A stretch of DNA of 64,000 nt from an uncultured Flavobacteriales bacterium (GTDB lineage Bacteria; Bacteroidota; Bacteroidia; Flavobacteriales_D; Parvicellaceae): the NCBI GenBank assembly GCA_943788115.1, contig CALSPA010000004.1, forward strand, positions 53,595-117,594, read 5' to 3'. Positions 9,788-18,762 of this stretch are shown here, piece by piece. Position 1 is the first letter of the stretch, and each line of letters starts with the position of its first letter. A program made the translations under genes and the position numbers. Below the pieces are notes generated by a model, which saw nothing but the letters and a program-made list of their open reading frames with translations, searched no databases and was not told the origin of the DNA.

Positions 9788-10444
9788 ATGAAACATTTAT
9801 GTATCCCTGTCTTTTTGCTTGTATTCACTACTTTGATTTCTTGCTCTGAAGATAAAGAGATTAAAGTGGACTCAGAAAACATTGTTGCATCATCTAATGA
9901 TGTTCCCGTTAAAAACTACCTATACAACCCTTCAACAACAGCTGTTAAATGGACAGCTTTCAAACAATCTAAAAAGGTTCCTGTTAATGGTAAGTTTGAC
10001 TCTGTTTTGGTAAGTGGATTTAACCCATCTAACAAGCTTTCCGAAGCTATAACAGGCGTATCAATGGAGCTCTTCACGTCTTCTACCAATACAAATGACA
10101 AGGCCAGAGATTTAAAAATAGTTAATTCATTCTTTGGAAATTTACTAAATAGCGTTTCTATAAAAGCGACAATTATAAGTGCAAATGGAGATGTTTCTGG
10201 TGATGGTGTTTTACTCATTGATATGAATGGTGTAAAAAAAGAACAACCATATACTTGGAGTGTTGATGATTATGATGAACTTTTCATGAAAACTAATATC
10301 AATGTTTTAGACTGGGGCGGAGAAAGCGCCTTAGCTGCTTTGAATAAAGTTTGTGAAGCTAAACATACTGGGCCTGATGATAAAGAAAGTACTTTATGGC
10401 CAGATGTAGAAATCATTGTTCTTTCTAGATTAGATAAAGAGTGA
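9788..10444 (+). CDS. YceI-like lipoprotein
   Basis: A 218-residue secreted lipoprotein with a YceI-like lipid-binding beta-barrel (lipocalin-like) domain. The N-terminal signal ends in the lipobox LISC followed by SEDKE. The body contains the pattern typical of Bacteroidota YceI proteins (VKWTAFKQSKKVPVNGKFD, then KARDLKIVNSFFGNL). The ATG at 9788 is preferred to the TTG at 9779, which would overlap the BCCP gene. YceI proteins bind isoprenoid-like molecules; the ligand here is unknown. The transcript probably ends at the hairpins at 10705-10729 or 10758-10792. Confidence 0.8.
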   Translation: MKHLCIPVFLLVFTTLISCSEDKEIKVDSENIVASSNDVPVKNYLYNPSTTAVKWTAFKQSKKVPVNGKFDSVLVSGFNPSNKLSEAITGVSMELFTSSTNTNDKARDLKIVNSFFGNLLNSVSIKATIISANGDVSGDGVLLIDMNGVKKEQPYTWSVDDYDELFMKTNINVLDWGGESALAALNKVCEAKHTGPDDKESTLWPDVEIIVLSRLDKE

Positions 10445-10704
10445 TTTTTCAATTAAATAACTATACTTCGTAACAAAACTGTTTCCTGGGCTTAAAACAC
10501 CTGCTTTTAAAGTAATCCTATTAAGTTTAATCTTTCTGAATTTTTCTTACTAAGCCTATTTATTTTCTGAACACAACCAATTTCTAACGATTTGTTCATT
10601 CTCTTCGCTATCATTTAATTATAATAAAGCGCTCCTAAAACATTCTATTACTTAGATATTACAGTTCCTCAACAGTTCTTTTATTGATTACTATTTGCAT
10701 GAAA
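10445..10704. other. Gene-free intergenic stretch
   Basis: Convergent intergenic DNA (366 bp including the two hairpins that follow). In this part I find no open reading frame with family features, no tRNA-like fold and no clear promoter. It may be 3' untranslated sequence of the YceI-like gene. Confidence 0.6.
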
Positions 10705-10729
10705 AAAGCTCTTTAAATTAAAGAGCTTT
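10705..10729. terminator. Palindromic hairpin downstream of the YceI-like gene
   Basis: Perfect inverted repeat: AAAGCTCTTT (10705-10714) pairs with AAAGAGCTTT (10720-10729) around a 5-base loop. It has no T run of its own and lies just before the stronger terminator, so it may be an accessory terminator or an RNA-stabilising 3' hairpin. Confidence 0.5.
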
Positions 10730-10757
10730 GAAATAATTATGCTTTAAATACTTTTAT

Positions 10758-10794
10758 AAAAAAAGAGCTGTGATAACACCACAGCTCTTTTTAT
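10758..10794. terminator. Bidirectional intrinsic terminator
   Basis: A 13-bp perfect stem, AAAAAGAGCTGTG (10760-10772) with CACAGCTCTTTTT (10780-10792), and a 7-base loop. It has A runs on the left and T runs on the right, so it works as a Rho-independent terminator in both directions. It separates the convergent YceI-like gene and the T9SS cargo gene. Confidence 0.85.
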
Positions 10795-10810
10795 AAATTG
10801 TATAATAATT

Positions 10811-13800
10811 CTAATGAATTATTATTTCTTTAGTGATTCTTCCAAACTCACCAGACAAGTTAATTAAGTAAAGACCTCTACTTAATTTTGTAACATCAAC
10901 CTGTGTTTTGGTATCCGTAATTTGATAATTAGAATAAACTATTCTTCCAGAATTATCTAAAATTTCAATGCTTTCAAGTGAACTTTTTACAGATTCAACA
11001 AAGAAATAATTAGTGCTTGGATTTGGGTAAATAGACAACCCTAACACATTTAAATCAGTAACTCCAGTAAAATCTACGTTAAAACAAGCAGAAGTATCTG
11101 CACATCCATTATTTGTCACCTCAACAGCATAATTTCCAACAACAGCTGTTGGTGAAAATGATTGATTCGTTTCTCCAGCAATAGCTGTATAACCGTTATC
11201 ACAATCTAACCACTGATATATTAATCCATTAGCATCAGCAGTTAACGAAGTACCAGTTTGCGTAGCTCCAGCATCAACTGTAATAGTAACTACAGATGTT
11301 GCTAATGAAGCAGAATCTGAACAACCATTAGAATTGGTTTTTATCATGTTATAATCTCCCGAAGCTGTTGCATAATAAGAACTACTTGAAGCTCCTGAAA
11401 TAGGAGAGCCATCTAAATACCATTGTAAAGTTCCACCAGAGGCGCCAGATAACATTACGCTATCTCCAGCACATAAATCGACTGTTGGAGATGGTGAAAT
11501 TGAAACATTTGGTGCGTTCAATTGTGTTATTTCAATTGTATCTGAATTAATATCTCCGCAAGCTAAAGAAACAACGCAGTTGTATGAGCCACCAATAGTA
11601 GCCTCTAAAGTAGGATTCGTTATTCCTGTTGATATTCCATCTAAGTACCATAGGTATGTTGCAGAAACAACATCTGAATTACATACTAAAGTTAACGTAT
11701 CATTAGGACAAATAGAGTCTAAACCTGGATTTAAATTTTCAACCATTGCAGATGAAACTGCTTCAAAAACTAACCCTTTTGAAGATTCACCATAACTTGA
11801 TGCTGCAGCAGTAACAACTCCAGCAGTGTCTATCCACCAAAGCTCATTATCGTAAACTTCTCCACAAAGAAATCTACCATTACCAGCATATGTGGAAGAG
11901 CCTACATTGTTAATTAGAGAAGCCCCTGAGCCAGAAAATGAAATAGGTGTAACATTAAGTGTTGTCAAATCTATCTCTTCCATGATCAAACTCGGGTTAC
12001 CATATCCACTCCAATGGTATAGCTTATTATTCTCTGGACAAAACTCTATAGATTCTCCATCGTTACCATTACCAAGAGCTGTTACCAAAGTCATTGCGGC
12101 ACTAGCAACATCTATAGTAAAAAGTGTTTCAGGAGAAGATGCGCCATCTCCAGTTACACCATATAAAACACCCTCTTTTGAAAAGGCAATATTTGCAACC
12201 TTATCAGAAAGCATTCCAGTTTCTGTAATTACACCCGATGCTAAATCAACCGTCCCTAAATAGCGATCGCTACCAGGTTTAAAGACTACATAAACTGTTC
12301 CACAAGGGTCTGTATCGGCACCATTAACGCCATTTACAGTTCCTAATGGAGATGTTAATGCTATTTGAGAAAAAGTGAAATTGGTAGTGTCAACTAAATC
12401 CATGTCTCCGTCAAAAGGATCAAACGAATAAACAATATTTGAATAATCTAAATTATAGCAAGCAGAAGTATCGGTACAACCGTTTAAAGAAACCTCAACA
12501 GCAAAATTACCCGAACCAGAAGCTAAAGAAAAAGACTGATTAGTTTCTCCTGCAATGACTGCAGATCCATTGTCACAATCTAACCACTGATATGTAGCGC
12601 CAGCTTGATTAGCCGTTAATATTGTTCCTGAAGGAGTAACAGTAGAATCAACAGCATTAACAATAACATTTTGAGTTTGAGAAGAGGTATTCCCTAATGC
12701 ATCTGTGTAAGTCCAAGTTACAACCGTAGTTCCAAATGTAGAAATAGGAAATGTAACATCAGGAACACCTGTAATTACTACTCCGCAATTATCCGTTGCT
12801 GTAGGATTAGTAACTATAGTTGCCTCACATGTTTCAGAAAAATCTGTCAATAGAGGGATGTCTGGGTTTGGAGGTGTTATGTCATTAATAATAACATTCT
12901 GAGCTTGAGAAGATGTGTTCCCATTGCCGTCATCATAAGTCCAAGTAACTACAGTAGTTCCTTGAGATGATATTGGAAGTATTGCATCGTTTGTTACAGT
13001 TACCAAACTAGCACAATTATCAGTAGCTGTTGGATCCGTCAATGCAGTTACTTCACATTCTGCTATTACATCTGCCAATGCTACGACATCCGCTACTGGT
13101 GCTTGAAGATCGGCAATACCAACTACCTGAGTTTGTGAAGATGTATTCCCATTACCATCATCATATATCCAAGTGACTACTGTTGTCCCCTGAGTTGTGA
13201 TAGGAAAGGTGGTGGTAGTAGTTCCGGTAATAACACCTGAACAATTATCAGTAGCTGTTGGGGGAGTTAATGAATTAACAGAACAGTCAGCAATAAAATC
13301 ATTAAGTGTAGCTATATCCGCAACAGGTGATTCTGAATCACTACCTATAAAGTCGTATGATAAATTAATTTCAACATAATCACCTGTGCATATTGCAAGG
13401 TTGATTAAGCCGGTTAAATCATCGGCAGTAAATGAAACAGTTCCGTCTGCAACCCAAGTGTCTAGTGTTGCCTGAGGAATTGTATAGGAAGAGCTCACTG
13501 CATTATTGCATTGATCTGCAAAATTTCCTGAAGCTCCTGCAGCACCTACAATGTTAGCGTTTTCATCGAAAACTGTCCATTCTTCAGTGTTTGTTCCAGT
13601 TCCATCAACATCTCCAAAAACAGTAATTGTTACAGTTGCGTCTCCAGCAGTTAAATTAGGAACAGATGTAAAAGAAAATGAATTACCTGTTGTCACCAAG
13701 CTTGGTGCCGCAACCTGTAATGTTTGGTTGTAACTATTGACGTAAGGATAAACAAGGTTAATTTCAACATAATCACCTGTACATAATGCAAGGTTGATTA

Positions 13801-14200
13801 AGCCGGTTAAATCATCAGCAGTAAATGAAACAGTTCCATCTGTAACCCAAGTATCTAATGTTGCCTTAGGTATTGTATAAGAAGAGCTCACTGCATTATT
13901 GCATTGATCTGCAAAATTTCCTGAAGCTCCTGCAGCACCTACAATGTTAGCGTTTTCATCGAAAACTGTCCATTCTTCAGTGTTTGTTCCAGTTCCATCA
14001 ACATCTCCAAAAACAGTAATTGTTACAGTTGCGTCTCCAGCAGTTAAAGTGGGAACAGATGTAAAAGAAAATGAATTGCCTGTTGTCACCAAGCTTGGTG
14101 CCGCAACCTGCAGTGTTTGATCATAAATATTGGCACATTGTCCACTTACAGAAGAAATGCTTGTAACCCCAATAAATAAAAAGAGTAATTTTTTAATCAT
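10811..14200 (-). CDS. Secreted multidomain protein with T9SS type A sorting domain
   Basis: A 1,129-residue extracellular protein. Signal peptide at about 1-20 (VSSVSGQ cleavage region), then two nearly identical 131-residue beta domains (about 24-285), each with the phrase EEWTVFDENANIVG. Next come three HYR-like immunoglobulin-fold domains marked by PTATDNC and TTVVTWxYDDGNGN, a region with T9SS-cargo-like repeats (YQWLDCDNG, twice), a beta-propeller-like segment (about 590-800), and a C-terminal Por secretion/type A sorting domain (LSIYPNPSTNYF ... GLYLINL ... KEIIIH). It is expected to be exported by T9SS and attached to or released from the surface. It is bounded by a terminator downstream and a candidate -7 box upstream, so it is probably monocistronic. 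Confidence 0.9.
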   Translation of the reverse strand: MIKKLLFLFIGVTSISSVSGQCANIYDQTLQVAAPSLVTTGNSFSFTSVPTLTAGDATVTITVFGDVDGTGTNTEEWTVFDENANIVGAAGASGNFADQCNNAVSSSYTIPKATLDTWVTDGTVSFTADDLTGLINLALCTGDYVEINLVYPYVNSYNQTLQVAAPSLVTTGNSFSFTSVPNLTAGDATVTITVFGDVDGTGTNTEEWTVFDENANIVGAAGASGNFADQCNNAVSSSYTIPQATLDTWVADGTVSFTADDLTGLINLAICTGDYVEINLSYDFIGSDSESPVADIATLNDFIADCSVNSLTPPTATDNCSGVITGTTTTTFPITTQGTTVVTWIYDDGNGNTSSQTQVVGIADLQAPVADVVALADVIAECEVTALTDPTATDNCASLVTVTNDAILPISSQGTTVVTWTYDDGNGNTSSQAQNVIINDITPPNPDIPLLTDFSETCEATIVTNPTATDNCGVVITGVPDVTFPISTFGTTVVTWTYTDALGNTSSQTQNVIVNAVDSTVTPSGTILTANQAGATYQWLDCDNGSAVIAGETNQSFSLASGSGNFAVEVSLNGCTDTSACYNLDYSNIVYSFDPFDGDMDLVDTTNFTFSQIALTSPLGTVNGVNGADTDPCGTVYVVFKPGSDRYLGTVDLASGVITETGMLSDKVANIAFSKEGVLYGVTGDGASSPETLFTIDVASAAMTLVTALGNGNDGESIEFCPENNKLYHWSGYGNPSLIMEEIDLTTLNVTPISFSGSGASLINNVGSSTYAGNGRFLCGEVYDNELWWIDTAGVVTAAASSYGESSKGLVFEAVSSAMVENLNPGLDSICPNDTLTLVCNSDVVSATYLWYLDGISTGITNPTLEATIGGSYNCVVSLACGDINSDTIEITQLNAPNVSISPSPTVDLCAGDSVMLSGASGGTLQWYLDGSPISGASSSSYYATASGDYNMIKTNSNGCSDSASLATSVVTITVDAGATQTGTSLTADANGLIYQWLDCDNGYTAIAGETNQSFSPTAVVGNYAVEVTNNGCADTSACFNVDFTGVTDLNVLGLSIYPNPSTNYFFVESVKSSLESIEILDNSGRIVYSNYQITDTKTQVDVTKLSRGLYLINLSGEFGRITKEIIIH
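13364..14120 (-). repeat. 393-bp tandem duplication inside the T9SS cargo gene
   Basis: Two direct copies with a period of 393 bp (131 codons, in frame), about 13364-13727 and 13757-14120. Long stretches are identical, for example around 13505-13625 and 13898-14018; the ends diverge. Silent and missense differences are few, so the duplication is fairly recent. It doubles the N-terminal domain of the encoded protein. Confidence 0.85.
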
Positions 14201-14222
14201 ATAGTATATTTTAAATTTTCAG

Positions 14223-14230
14223 CAAAACTA
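14223..14230 (-). promoter_or_regulatory. Candidate -7 box for the T9SS cargo gene
   Basis: On the minus strand this reads TAGTTTTG, an exact match to the Bacteroidota -7 consensus TAnnTTTG, 23 bases upstream of the ATG at 14200. No convincing -33 TTTG is seen at the expected distance. Confidence 0.4.
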
Positions 14231-14293
14231 ATTTAAATAGATTAGACTGGCTTATTTATTCTAAAAAATAATATTAAATAATCTTGAAACTAT

Positions 14294-14890
14294 TTATAAC
14301 GGGATTTGTTGGGAGTGCTTTTTCATTACATATTTTCCAATAATGTCATATTCAATATTAACGGAATCCCCTACCTTAATTTCGTTAAAAATTGTGTTTT
14401 CAAAGGTATAAGGAATAATAGCAACACTAAATTGTTGCCCCTTAGTTTCAACAACAGTTAAGCTTACACCATTAATACTAATAGATCCTTTGTTAACTGT
14501 TAATATTTCTATTTCTTTTTCCCCGTCAAAAGTAAACTCCCAGCTACCGTTTCTATTTTGAATTTGTTTGCAAATGGCTAGTCCATCGACATGACCTTGA
14601 ACAATGTGCCCGTCTAACCTATCTCCAATTTTTGTGCATCTCTCCAAATTCACCTTACTCCCAACGTTTAATTCTTTAAGGTTTGTTTTATTTAAAGTCT
14701 CTTCAATTGCTGTTACAACATGGGAGTTTTCATGTAATTCTACAACAGTTAAACAAACACCATTATGCGAAACACTCTGGTCAATTTTAAGTAAATTGGA
14801 AATTGGTGATTTAATAGTGAAGTTAAAATTTGAGCCGTCAGTTGTTATTTTAGACACCTGACCAATTTTTTCTATTATTCCTGTAAACAT
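14294..14890 (-). CDS. ribE: Riboflavin synthase (alpha chain)
   Basis: Catalyses the dismutation of two 6,7-dimethyl-8-ribityllumazine molecules to riboflavin, the last step of the pathway. The 198-residue protein has the two internally homologous lumazine-binding halves (about 1-95 and 96-190). It shows the MFTGIIEKIG start, the NGVCLTV and NGVSLTV motifs, and GHIVQGHVDG. Length is normal. It lies 10 bp downstream of a T9SS cargo gene, so expression may depend on that gene's promoter; no FMN riboswitch is visible in the short gap. Confidence 0.95.
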   Translation of the reverse strand: MFTGIIEKIGQVSKITTDGSNFNFTIKSPISNLLKIDQSVSHNGVCLTVVELHENSHVVTAIEETLNKTNLKELNVGSKVNLERCTKIGDRLDGHIVQGHVDGLAICKQIQNRNGSWEFTFDGEKEIEILTVNKGSISINGVSLTVVETKGQQFSVAIIPYTFENTIFNEIKVGDSVNIEYDIIGKYVMKKHSQQIPL

Positions 14891-14900
14891 ATATACTAAT

Positions 14901-17579
14901 TTATTCTGCTAAATTAATTTCCCTAAATAAATGCAAATACCCTTGGACCAACAAAGGGTTAATGCCTGAAAGTCTTATTGAGTTTATAATACAAGTATAA
15001 TAATAAACCCCTGCAGGCACGGATTCTTTATTATCAAGCCTCGTTCCATCCCATTGAAAAAATGGATTCTTTGATTCGTAAACTAACTGCCCCCATCTGT
15101 TGTAAATTTTCAAATCAATACTTTCTATATAGCTGAAAGGTGTAATGGCCATAAAATAATCGTTGTCGCTATCGCCATTTGGTGTGAAAACATTTGGAAA
15201 CCAAAAGTCAGGGCAATTGTCAATACAAATCTCATTGCTAAAAACACTCTCATTAGAATATTGAACAGAGTCAACAGCTGTTACCTTATAACATCCCGCA
15301 ATCGATGGTACAATGTCGTTCCATAGATAAGTATGAATAAAAACTGTGTCATTAAAACTTTGGAAACTATCTAACAAATTGTAATCTGCTGAATCGGTTG
15401 GCTTGTAATATAGGTTGTAGGACATTACATCATCTGCACAATCATTGTTTGGGTTGCTCCAATAAATATAATTCTCTTCTAAATCACAATCCTCCTCAAT
15501 CGCCAAATTTGGCGGACACGGTGGTGTTAAATCAATAGGAGAGGAACATATTCTTTGAGAATTGTTAAATAGCGGAGACGCAATACTAGATAAGGTATAA
15601 AATCCATTACTAACAACATAATAGCAATATTCTACACCATTAACCAACCCAGAATCAATATAAAATTGCTGCGTAGTTTGTCCTATACTAACATAAGAAC
15701 CATTAATTAAATTACTTCTAAAAATTTCATACGATGTATTAATCCAAGGAACTTGTTCAGACCAACTTAGCTCAATCTTGTTATCATTAGGATTAGCAGA
15801 AAGAAAAATTGACCCTGCAGAATTTGATGTTCCAACTAAGCTATCTGTACCATTGTTCGAATAAAATATTTCTACTCTATAAAAATTTGTTGTGCTCTCT
15901 GTATTTATATTAATATCGTTAAGGGATGTGTCTACAAATTCCAAACTACTATTTGATGCCGTTTGACCAATTAAGTTATTAATGTTAAATTGAGATGTAC
16001 CACTATAAACTTTGTAAAAATAAGGTCCTGGATACTGAACAGTGTCTAGCTCTGAAGGTTTAGACCATCCGATAAAATTAGATCCATTTAATGGGTCTGT
16101 ATCCGAAACAGAAACATTGGTAATTACAGGAACTTCTTTAACAAGTCTTGCACATGAAGTGTCTGAAGGGCAACTTTCGACTTGTCCATAATCATAAATG
16201 GCTGTTACCACATAACAATAATCAATGCCAAGGGTAAGGCTGGTATTGTCAAAGTAGGTGTTGTTGTTTAGTCCTAGAACTTGATCAACAAAAGTAAACC
16301 CATAATCTTCTAAATTAAAAGCAGAACAGCAATTAGGAAATGGCAACTGAGGGTTAATCGATCGATATATATTGTACCCTTCAGCGTTACTACAAATAGA
16401 TGCATCCCAATTTAAATTTACTCCATTTCCAAAAGGTTCAGCAATTAACCCAGTTAAAGAAGGTGGAACAATATTTATTTTAAAGGATTCATAATCTGAA
16501 AAAGTTGGATCACCATCGTCCGTTAACCCAATTAAAACCAAGTACTCTCCTGATTTAATGTGGGAACAATTTGTCTCCCATAAAAATGTCCCATTTGACA
16601 CACCTGGAAGTGATACTTCGCTAAAAGTAGATGGCGATGAATTAACATTAAAAGACAAGCCAGAAGCAACCATTTCTAAATTGTCAGAATTAATGTCATT
16701 ACCTGAAATATTAATTAAAAGTGTTTCTCCGGCTACTATACAAGTGTCATCAACAGGATCAATTTCAGGTGGATCATTTAAGCAATTTGCCTGAACTGTT
16801 AATTGAATATCTCTCATTACAAATCCAATAATATTTCCGTTTCTCCATTCTGAAATTTTAATAGTAAAATTAAATTCTCCCTGCATCATTGGGTTTAACC
16901 AACAAACAGTTCCCGTTGCGGGGTCTATAGATATATTCCCACCCCCAATATCATCTGGATAACTGTATATTGATGGTATAGCTAAGGGAAGGGCGTTTAA
17001 TCCCAAAGGGGCAACAAGCTCATATGAAAGAGAGTCATCGTCTAAATCGTAAGCAAGAGGGTTGTAACAATATGGTTTATTAATACATGCAATAGCGGGA
17101 CACGGGCAATCATCAAATTGCGGTGAGTTATTTGCCCCTGCTAAACCTTGAGTGGGGTCTATAATTAAATAGGCCTCTAAAGCAAAAACAACATCGTCAC
17201 TAGAGCCGCCACTTTGAGTATTAATGTTTTCAATCCCTAAATTCCTGTTTGGATCTTCCATTGACAATCGATGGGTTCCCGCAGAGGTAAATGTATGTAT
17301 TCCTTTGTAAACGTTTTTTTTATGGTCAAAGGGCATGGCTGTTTGACTGAATCTTTCCAAGGTATCTCTTTGAGCATAAGAAGTTCCTAAATCAAAATCT
17401 AAGTATAACTCATCTCTATCTGTTGTAGAAGAACCAACATCTGTGCAGGTTGTAATTACAAATTCATAAGTTAGTCCAGAAATATGCGTATAAGTAATTT
17501 CGCCTCCCCTGTTATGGGTAGCAAATGCATTCAATGAAAAAATAAAAATGCAGCTTATAATGTTTAATATCCTAATCAA
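14901..17579 (-). CDS. Secreted protein with gliding-motility-type (CHU_C, type B) C-terminal domain
   Basis: An 892-residue T9SS cargo protein. A signal peptide (about 1-20) leads to THNRGGEITY, a start seen in many large CHU_C proteins. Then come cadherin/Ig-like domains (about 150-370) and fibronectin-III-like modules (about 375-790; repeated patterns such as GYNIYRS and SYEIFRS). The type B sorting domain at the C-terminus has FPNVFTPNGDSDND, IYNRWGQLVYES, WDGT and PAGVYYY. The start is TTG at 17579, since no in-frame ATG precedes the signal peptide. Expected location: cell surface. It shares a likely transcript with ribE. Confidence 0.88.
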   Translation of the reverse strand: MIRILNIISCIFIFSLNAFATHNRGGEITYTHISGLTYEFVITTCTDVGSSTTDRDELYLDFDLGTSYAQRDTLERFSQTAMPFDHKKNVYKGIHTFTSAGTHRLSMEDPNRNLGIENINTQSGGSSDDVVFALEAYLIIDPTQGLAGANNSPQFDDCPCPAIACINKPYCYNPLAYDLDDDSLSYELVAPLGLNALPLAIPSIYSYPDDIGGGNISIDPATGTVCWLNPMMQGEFNFTIKISEWRNGNIIGFVMRDIQLTVQANCLNDPPEIDPVDDTCIVAGETLLINISGNDINSDNLEMVASGLSFNVNSSPSTFSEVSLPGVSNGTFLWETNCSHIKSGEYLVLIGLTDDGDPTFSDYESFKINIVPPSLTGLIAEPFGNGVNLNWDASICSNAEGYNIYRSINPQLPFPNCCSAFNLEDYGFTFVDQVLGLNNNTYFDNTSLTLGIDYCYVVTAIYDYGQVESCPSDTSCARLVKEVPVITNVSVSDTDPLNGSNFIGWSKPSELDTVQYPGPYFYKVYSGTSQFNINNLIGQTASNSSLEFVDTSLNDININTESTTNFYRVEIFYSNNGTDSLVGTSNSAGSIFLSANPNDNKIELSWSEQVPWINTSYEIFRSNLINGSYVSIGQTTQQFYIDSGLVNGVEYCYYVVSNGFYTLSSIASPLFNNSQRICSSPIDLTPPCPPNLAIEEDCDLEENYIYWSNPNNDCADDVMSYNLYYKPTDSADYNLLDSFQSFNDTVFIHTYLWNDIVPSIAGCYKVTAVDSVQYSNESVFSNEICIDNCPDFWFPNVFTPNGDSDNDYFMAITPFSYIESIDLKIYNRWGQLVYESKNPFFQWDGTRLDNKESVPAGVYYYTCIINSIRLSGINPLLVQGYLHLFREINLAE

Positions 17580-17668
17580 TTCGATAATAAAACTCTAAAT
17601 TAACTAATTTGTTGCTTTTAAATTAAGTATTAAACCCTAATGACACCTAATCCAAAGCCTTTTAAAAA

Positions 17669-17691
17669 AAATAGGCGCTAAAAGCCTATTA
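17669..17691 (-). terminator. Weak terminator-like hairpin upstream of pdxA
   Basis: AATAGGC (17670-17676) pairs with GCCTATT (17684-17690) around a 7-base loop. Read on the minus strand the stem is followed by a run of T, as in an intrinsic terminator. No minus-strand gene ends here, so it could stop antisense transcription entering the cargo gene from the right. Confidence 0.3.
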
Positions 17692-17725
17692 AATATTTAA
17701 TTTTACTTTAAAATATTTAAGCTAT

Positions 17726-18760
17726 ATGGTAAAAGTTGGAATAAGTATGGGAGACCCCAATGGTGTTGGACCCGAAATTATTTTAAAAGCATTTAATGAT
17801 GCTCGCCTATTTGATGATTTAGTTCCTGTTGTTTATGGTTGTTCCTCCATTTTGAGTCATTATAATAAACTAATCCCTAATTATAATATTAAGTATGCAA
17901 AAATCAGCTCTGTTGATAACATTAGTAATAAACAAATAAATGTAATTACTGTTTGGGAGGAGGAGTTTATTGTTCAGCCAGGAAAAGCCACCCCTGCTGG
18001 AGGTCAATTTTCATTTATGGCTCTTGAAGCTGCTACAGCCGATTTAGCTAGTGGAAAAATTGATGTTCTAATTACCGCACCAATTAATAAGAAAACGATT
18101 CAAAGTGATAACTTCCAATTCCCTGGACATACAGAGTATTTAACCAAGATGTCTAATGCCGAAGACTCATTAATGTTAATGGTGTTAAATGATCTAAGGA
18201 TTGGTGTTGCTACTAATCATATTCCCGTCTCAGCCATCTCAAGTTCATTAAGCATAGATCTTATTTGTTCTAAAATTTCAATTTTAAATCAAAGCTTAAT
18301 TACAGATTTTGGTGTAACTAAGCCTAAAATAGCAGTGCTTGGGTTAAATCCACACGCAGGGGAAAATAGCTTACTTGGGGTTGAAGAAGCAGAAATCATT
18401 AAACCTGCAATAGAAAAAATTAAAACTACTGGCGTTTTAGCCTTTGGACCCTTTCCTGCGGATGGTTTCTTTGGGTCTAATACTATTTCCTCTTACGATG
18501 GTATTTTGGCCATGTATCACGATCAAGGGTTAATCCCTTTTAAATCAATAGCTGTAGGCAACGGGGTTAACTATACCGCAGGCCTTCCAATCGTTAGAAC
18601 ATCTCCTGACCATGGAACAGCTTACGATATTTCAGGGAAAAATAAAGCAAGTGCTAACTCATTAAGAAATGCTATTTATTTAGCCTGTGATATATACAAA
18701 CAAAGAGCTTTTCAAAAACAAATAAACGAAAACCCATTAAAATTAGGTCTTAATAAATAA
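17726..18760 (+). CDS. pdxA: 4-hydroxythreonine-4-phosphate dehydrogenase PdxA
   Basis: NAD-dependent dehydrogenase of the DXP-dependent vitamin B6 pathway. The 344-residue protein begins VGISMGDPNGVGPEI. It has the metal-binding histidines in FPGHTEYL, LNPHAGE and YHDQGLIPFK, and ends with the conserved TSPDHGTAYDISGK region. Length is normal. It stands alone on the plus strand between minus-strand genes, and its stop is 2 bp from the end of the convergent repeat-protein gene. Confidence 0.95.
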   Translation: MVKVGISMGDPNGVGPEIILKAFNDARLFDDLVPVVYGCSSILSHYNKLIPNYNIKYAKISSVDNISNKQINVITVWEEEFIVQPGKATPAGGQFSFMALEAATADLASGKIDVLITAPINKKTIQSDNFQFPGHTEYLTKMSNAEDSLMLMVLNDLRIGVATNHIPVSAISSSLSIDLICSKISILNQSLITDFGVTKPKIAVLGLNPHAGENSLLGVEEAEIIKPAIEKIKTTGVLAFGPFPADGFFGSNTISSYDGILAMYHDQGLIPFKSIAVGNGVNYTAGLPIVRTSPDHGTAYDISGKNKASANSLRNAIYLACDIYKQRAFQKQINENPLKLGLNK

Positions 18761-18762
18761 TC

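Noticed and set aside
10445..10704. Small RNA or tRNA in the convergent gap
   Set aside because: No cloverleaf or other conserved fold and no clear promoter could be found; only the terminator hairpins that follow are convincing.
14891..14900. FMN riboswitch for riboflavin synthase
   Set aside because: Only 10 bp separate ribE from the upstream cargo gene, so there is no room for an aptamer, and none is seen nearby.
17600..17725. Riboswitch or regulatory RNA upstream of pdxA
   Set aside because: Only one short 7-bp hairpin is present; no conserved aptamer features.
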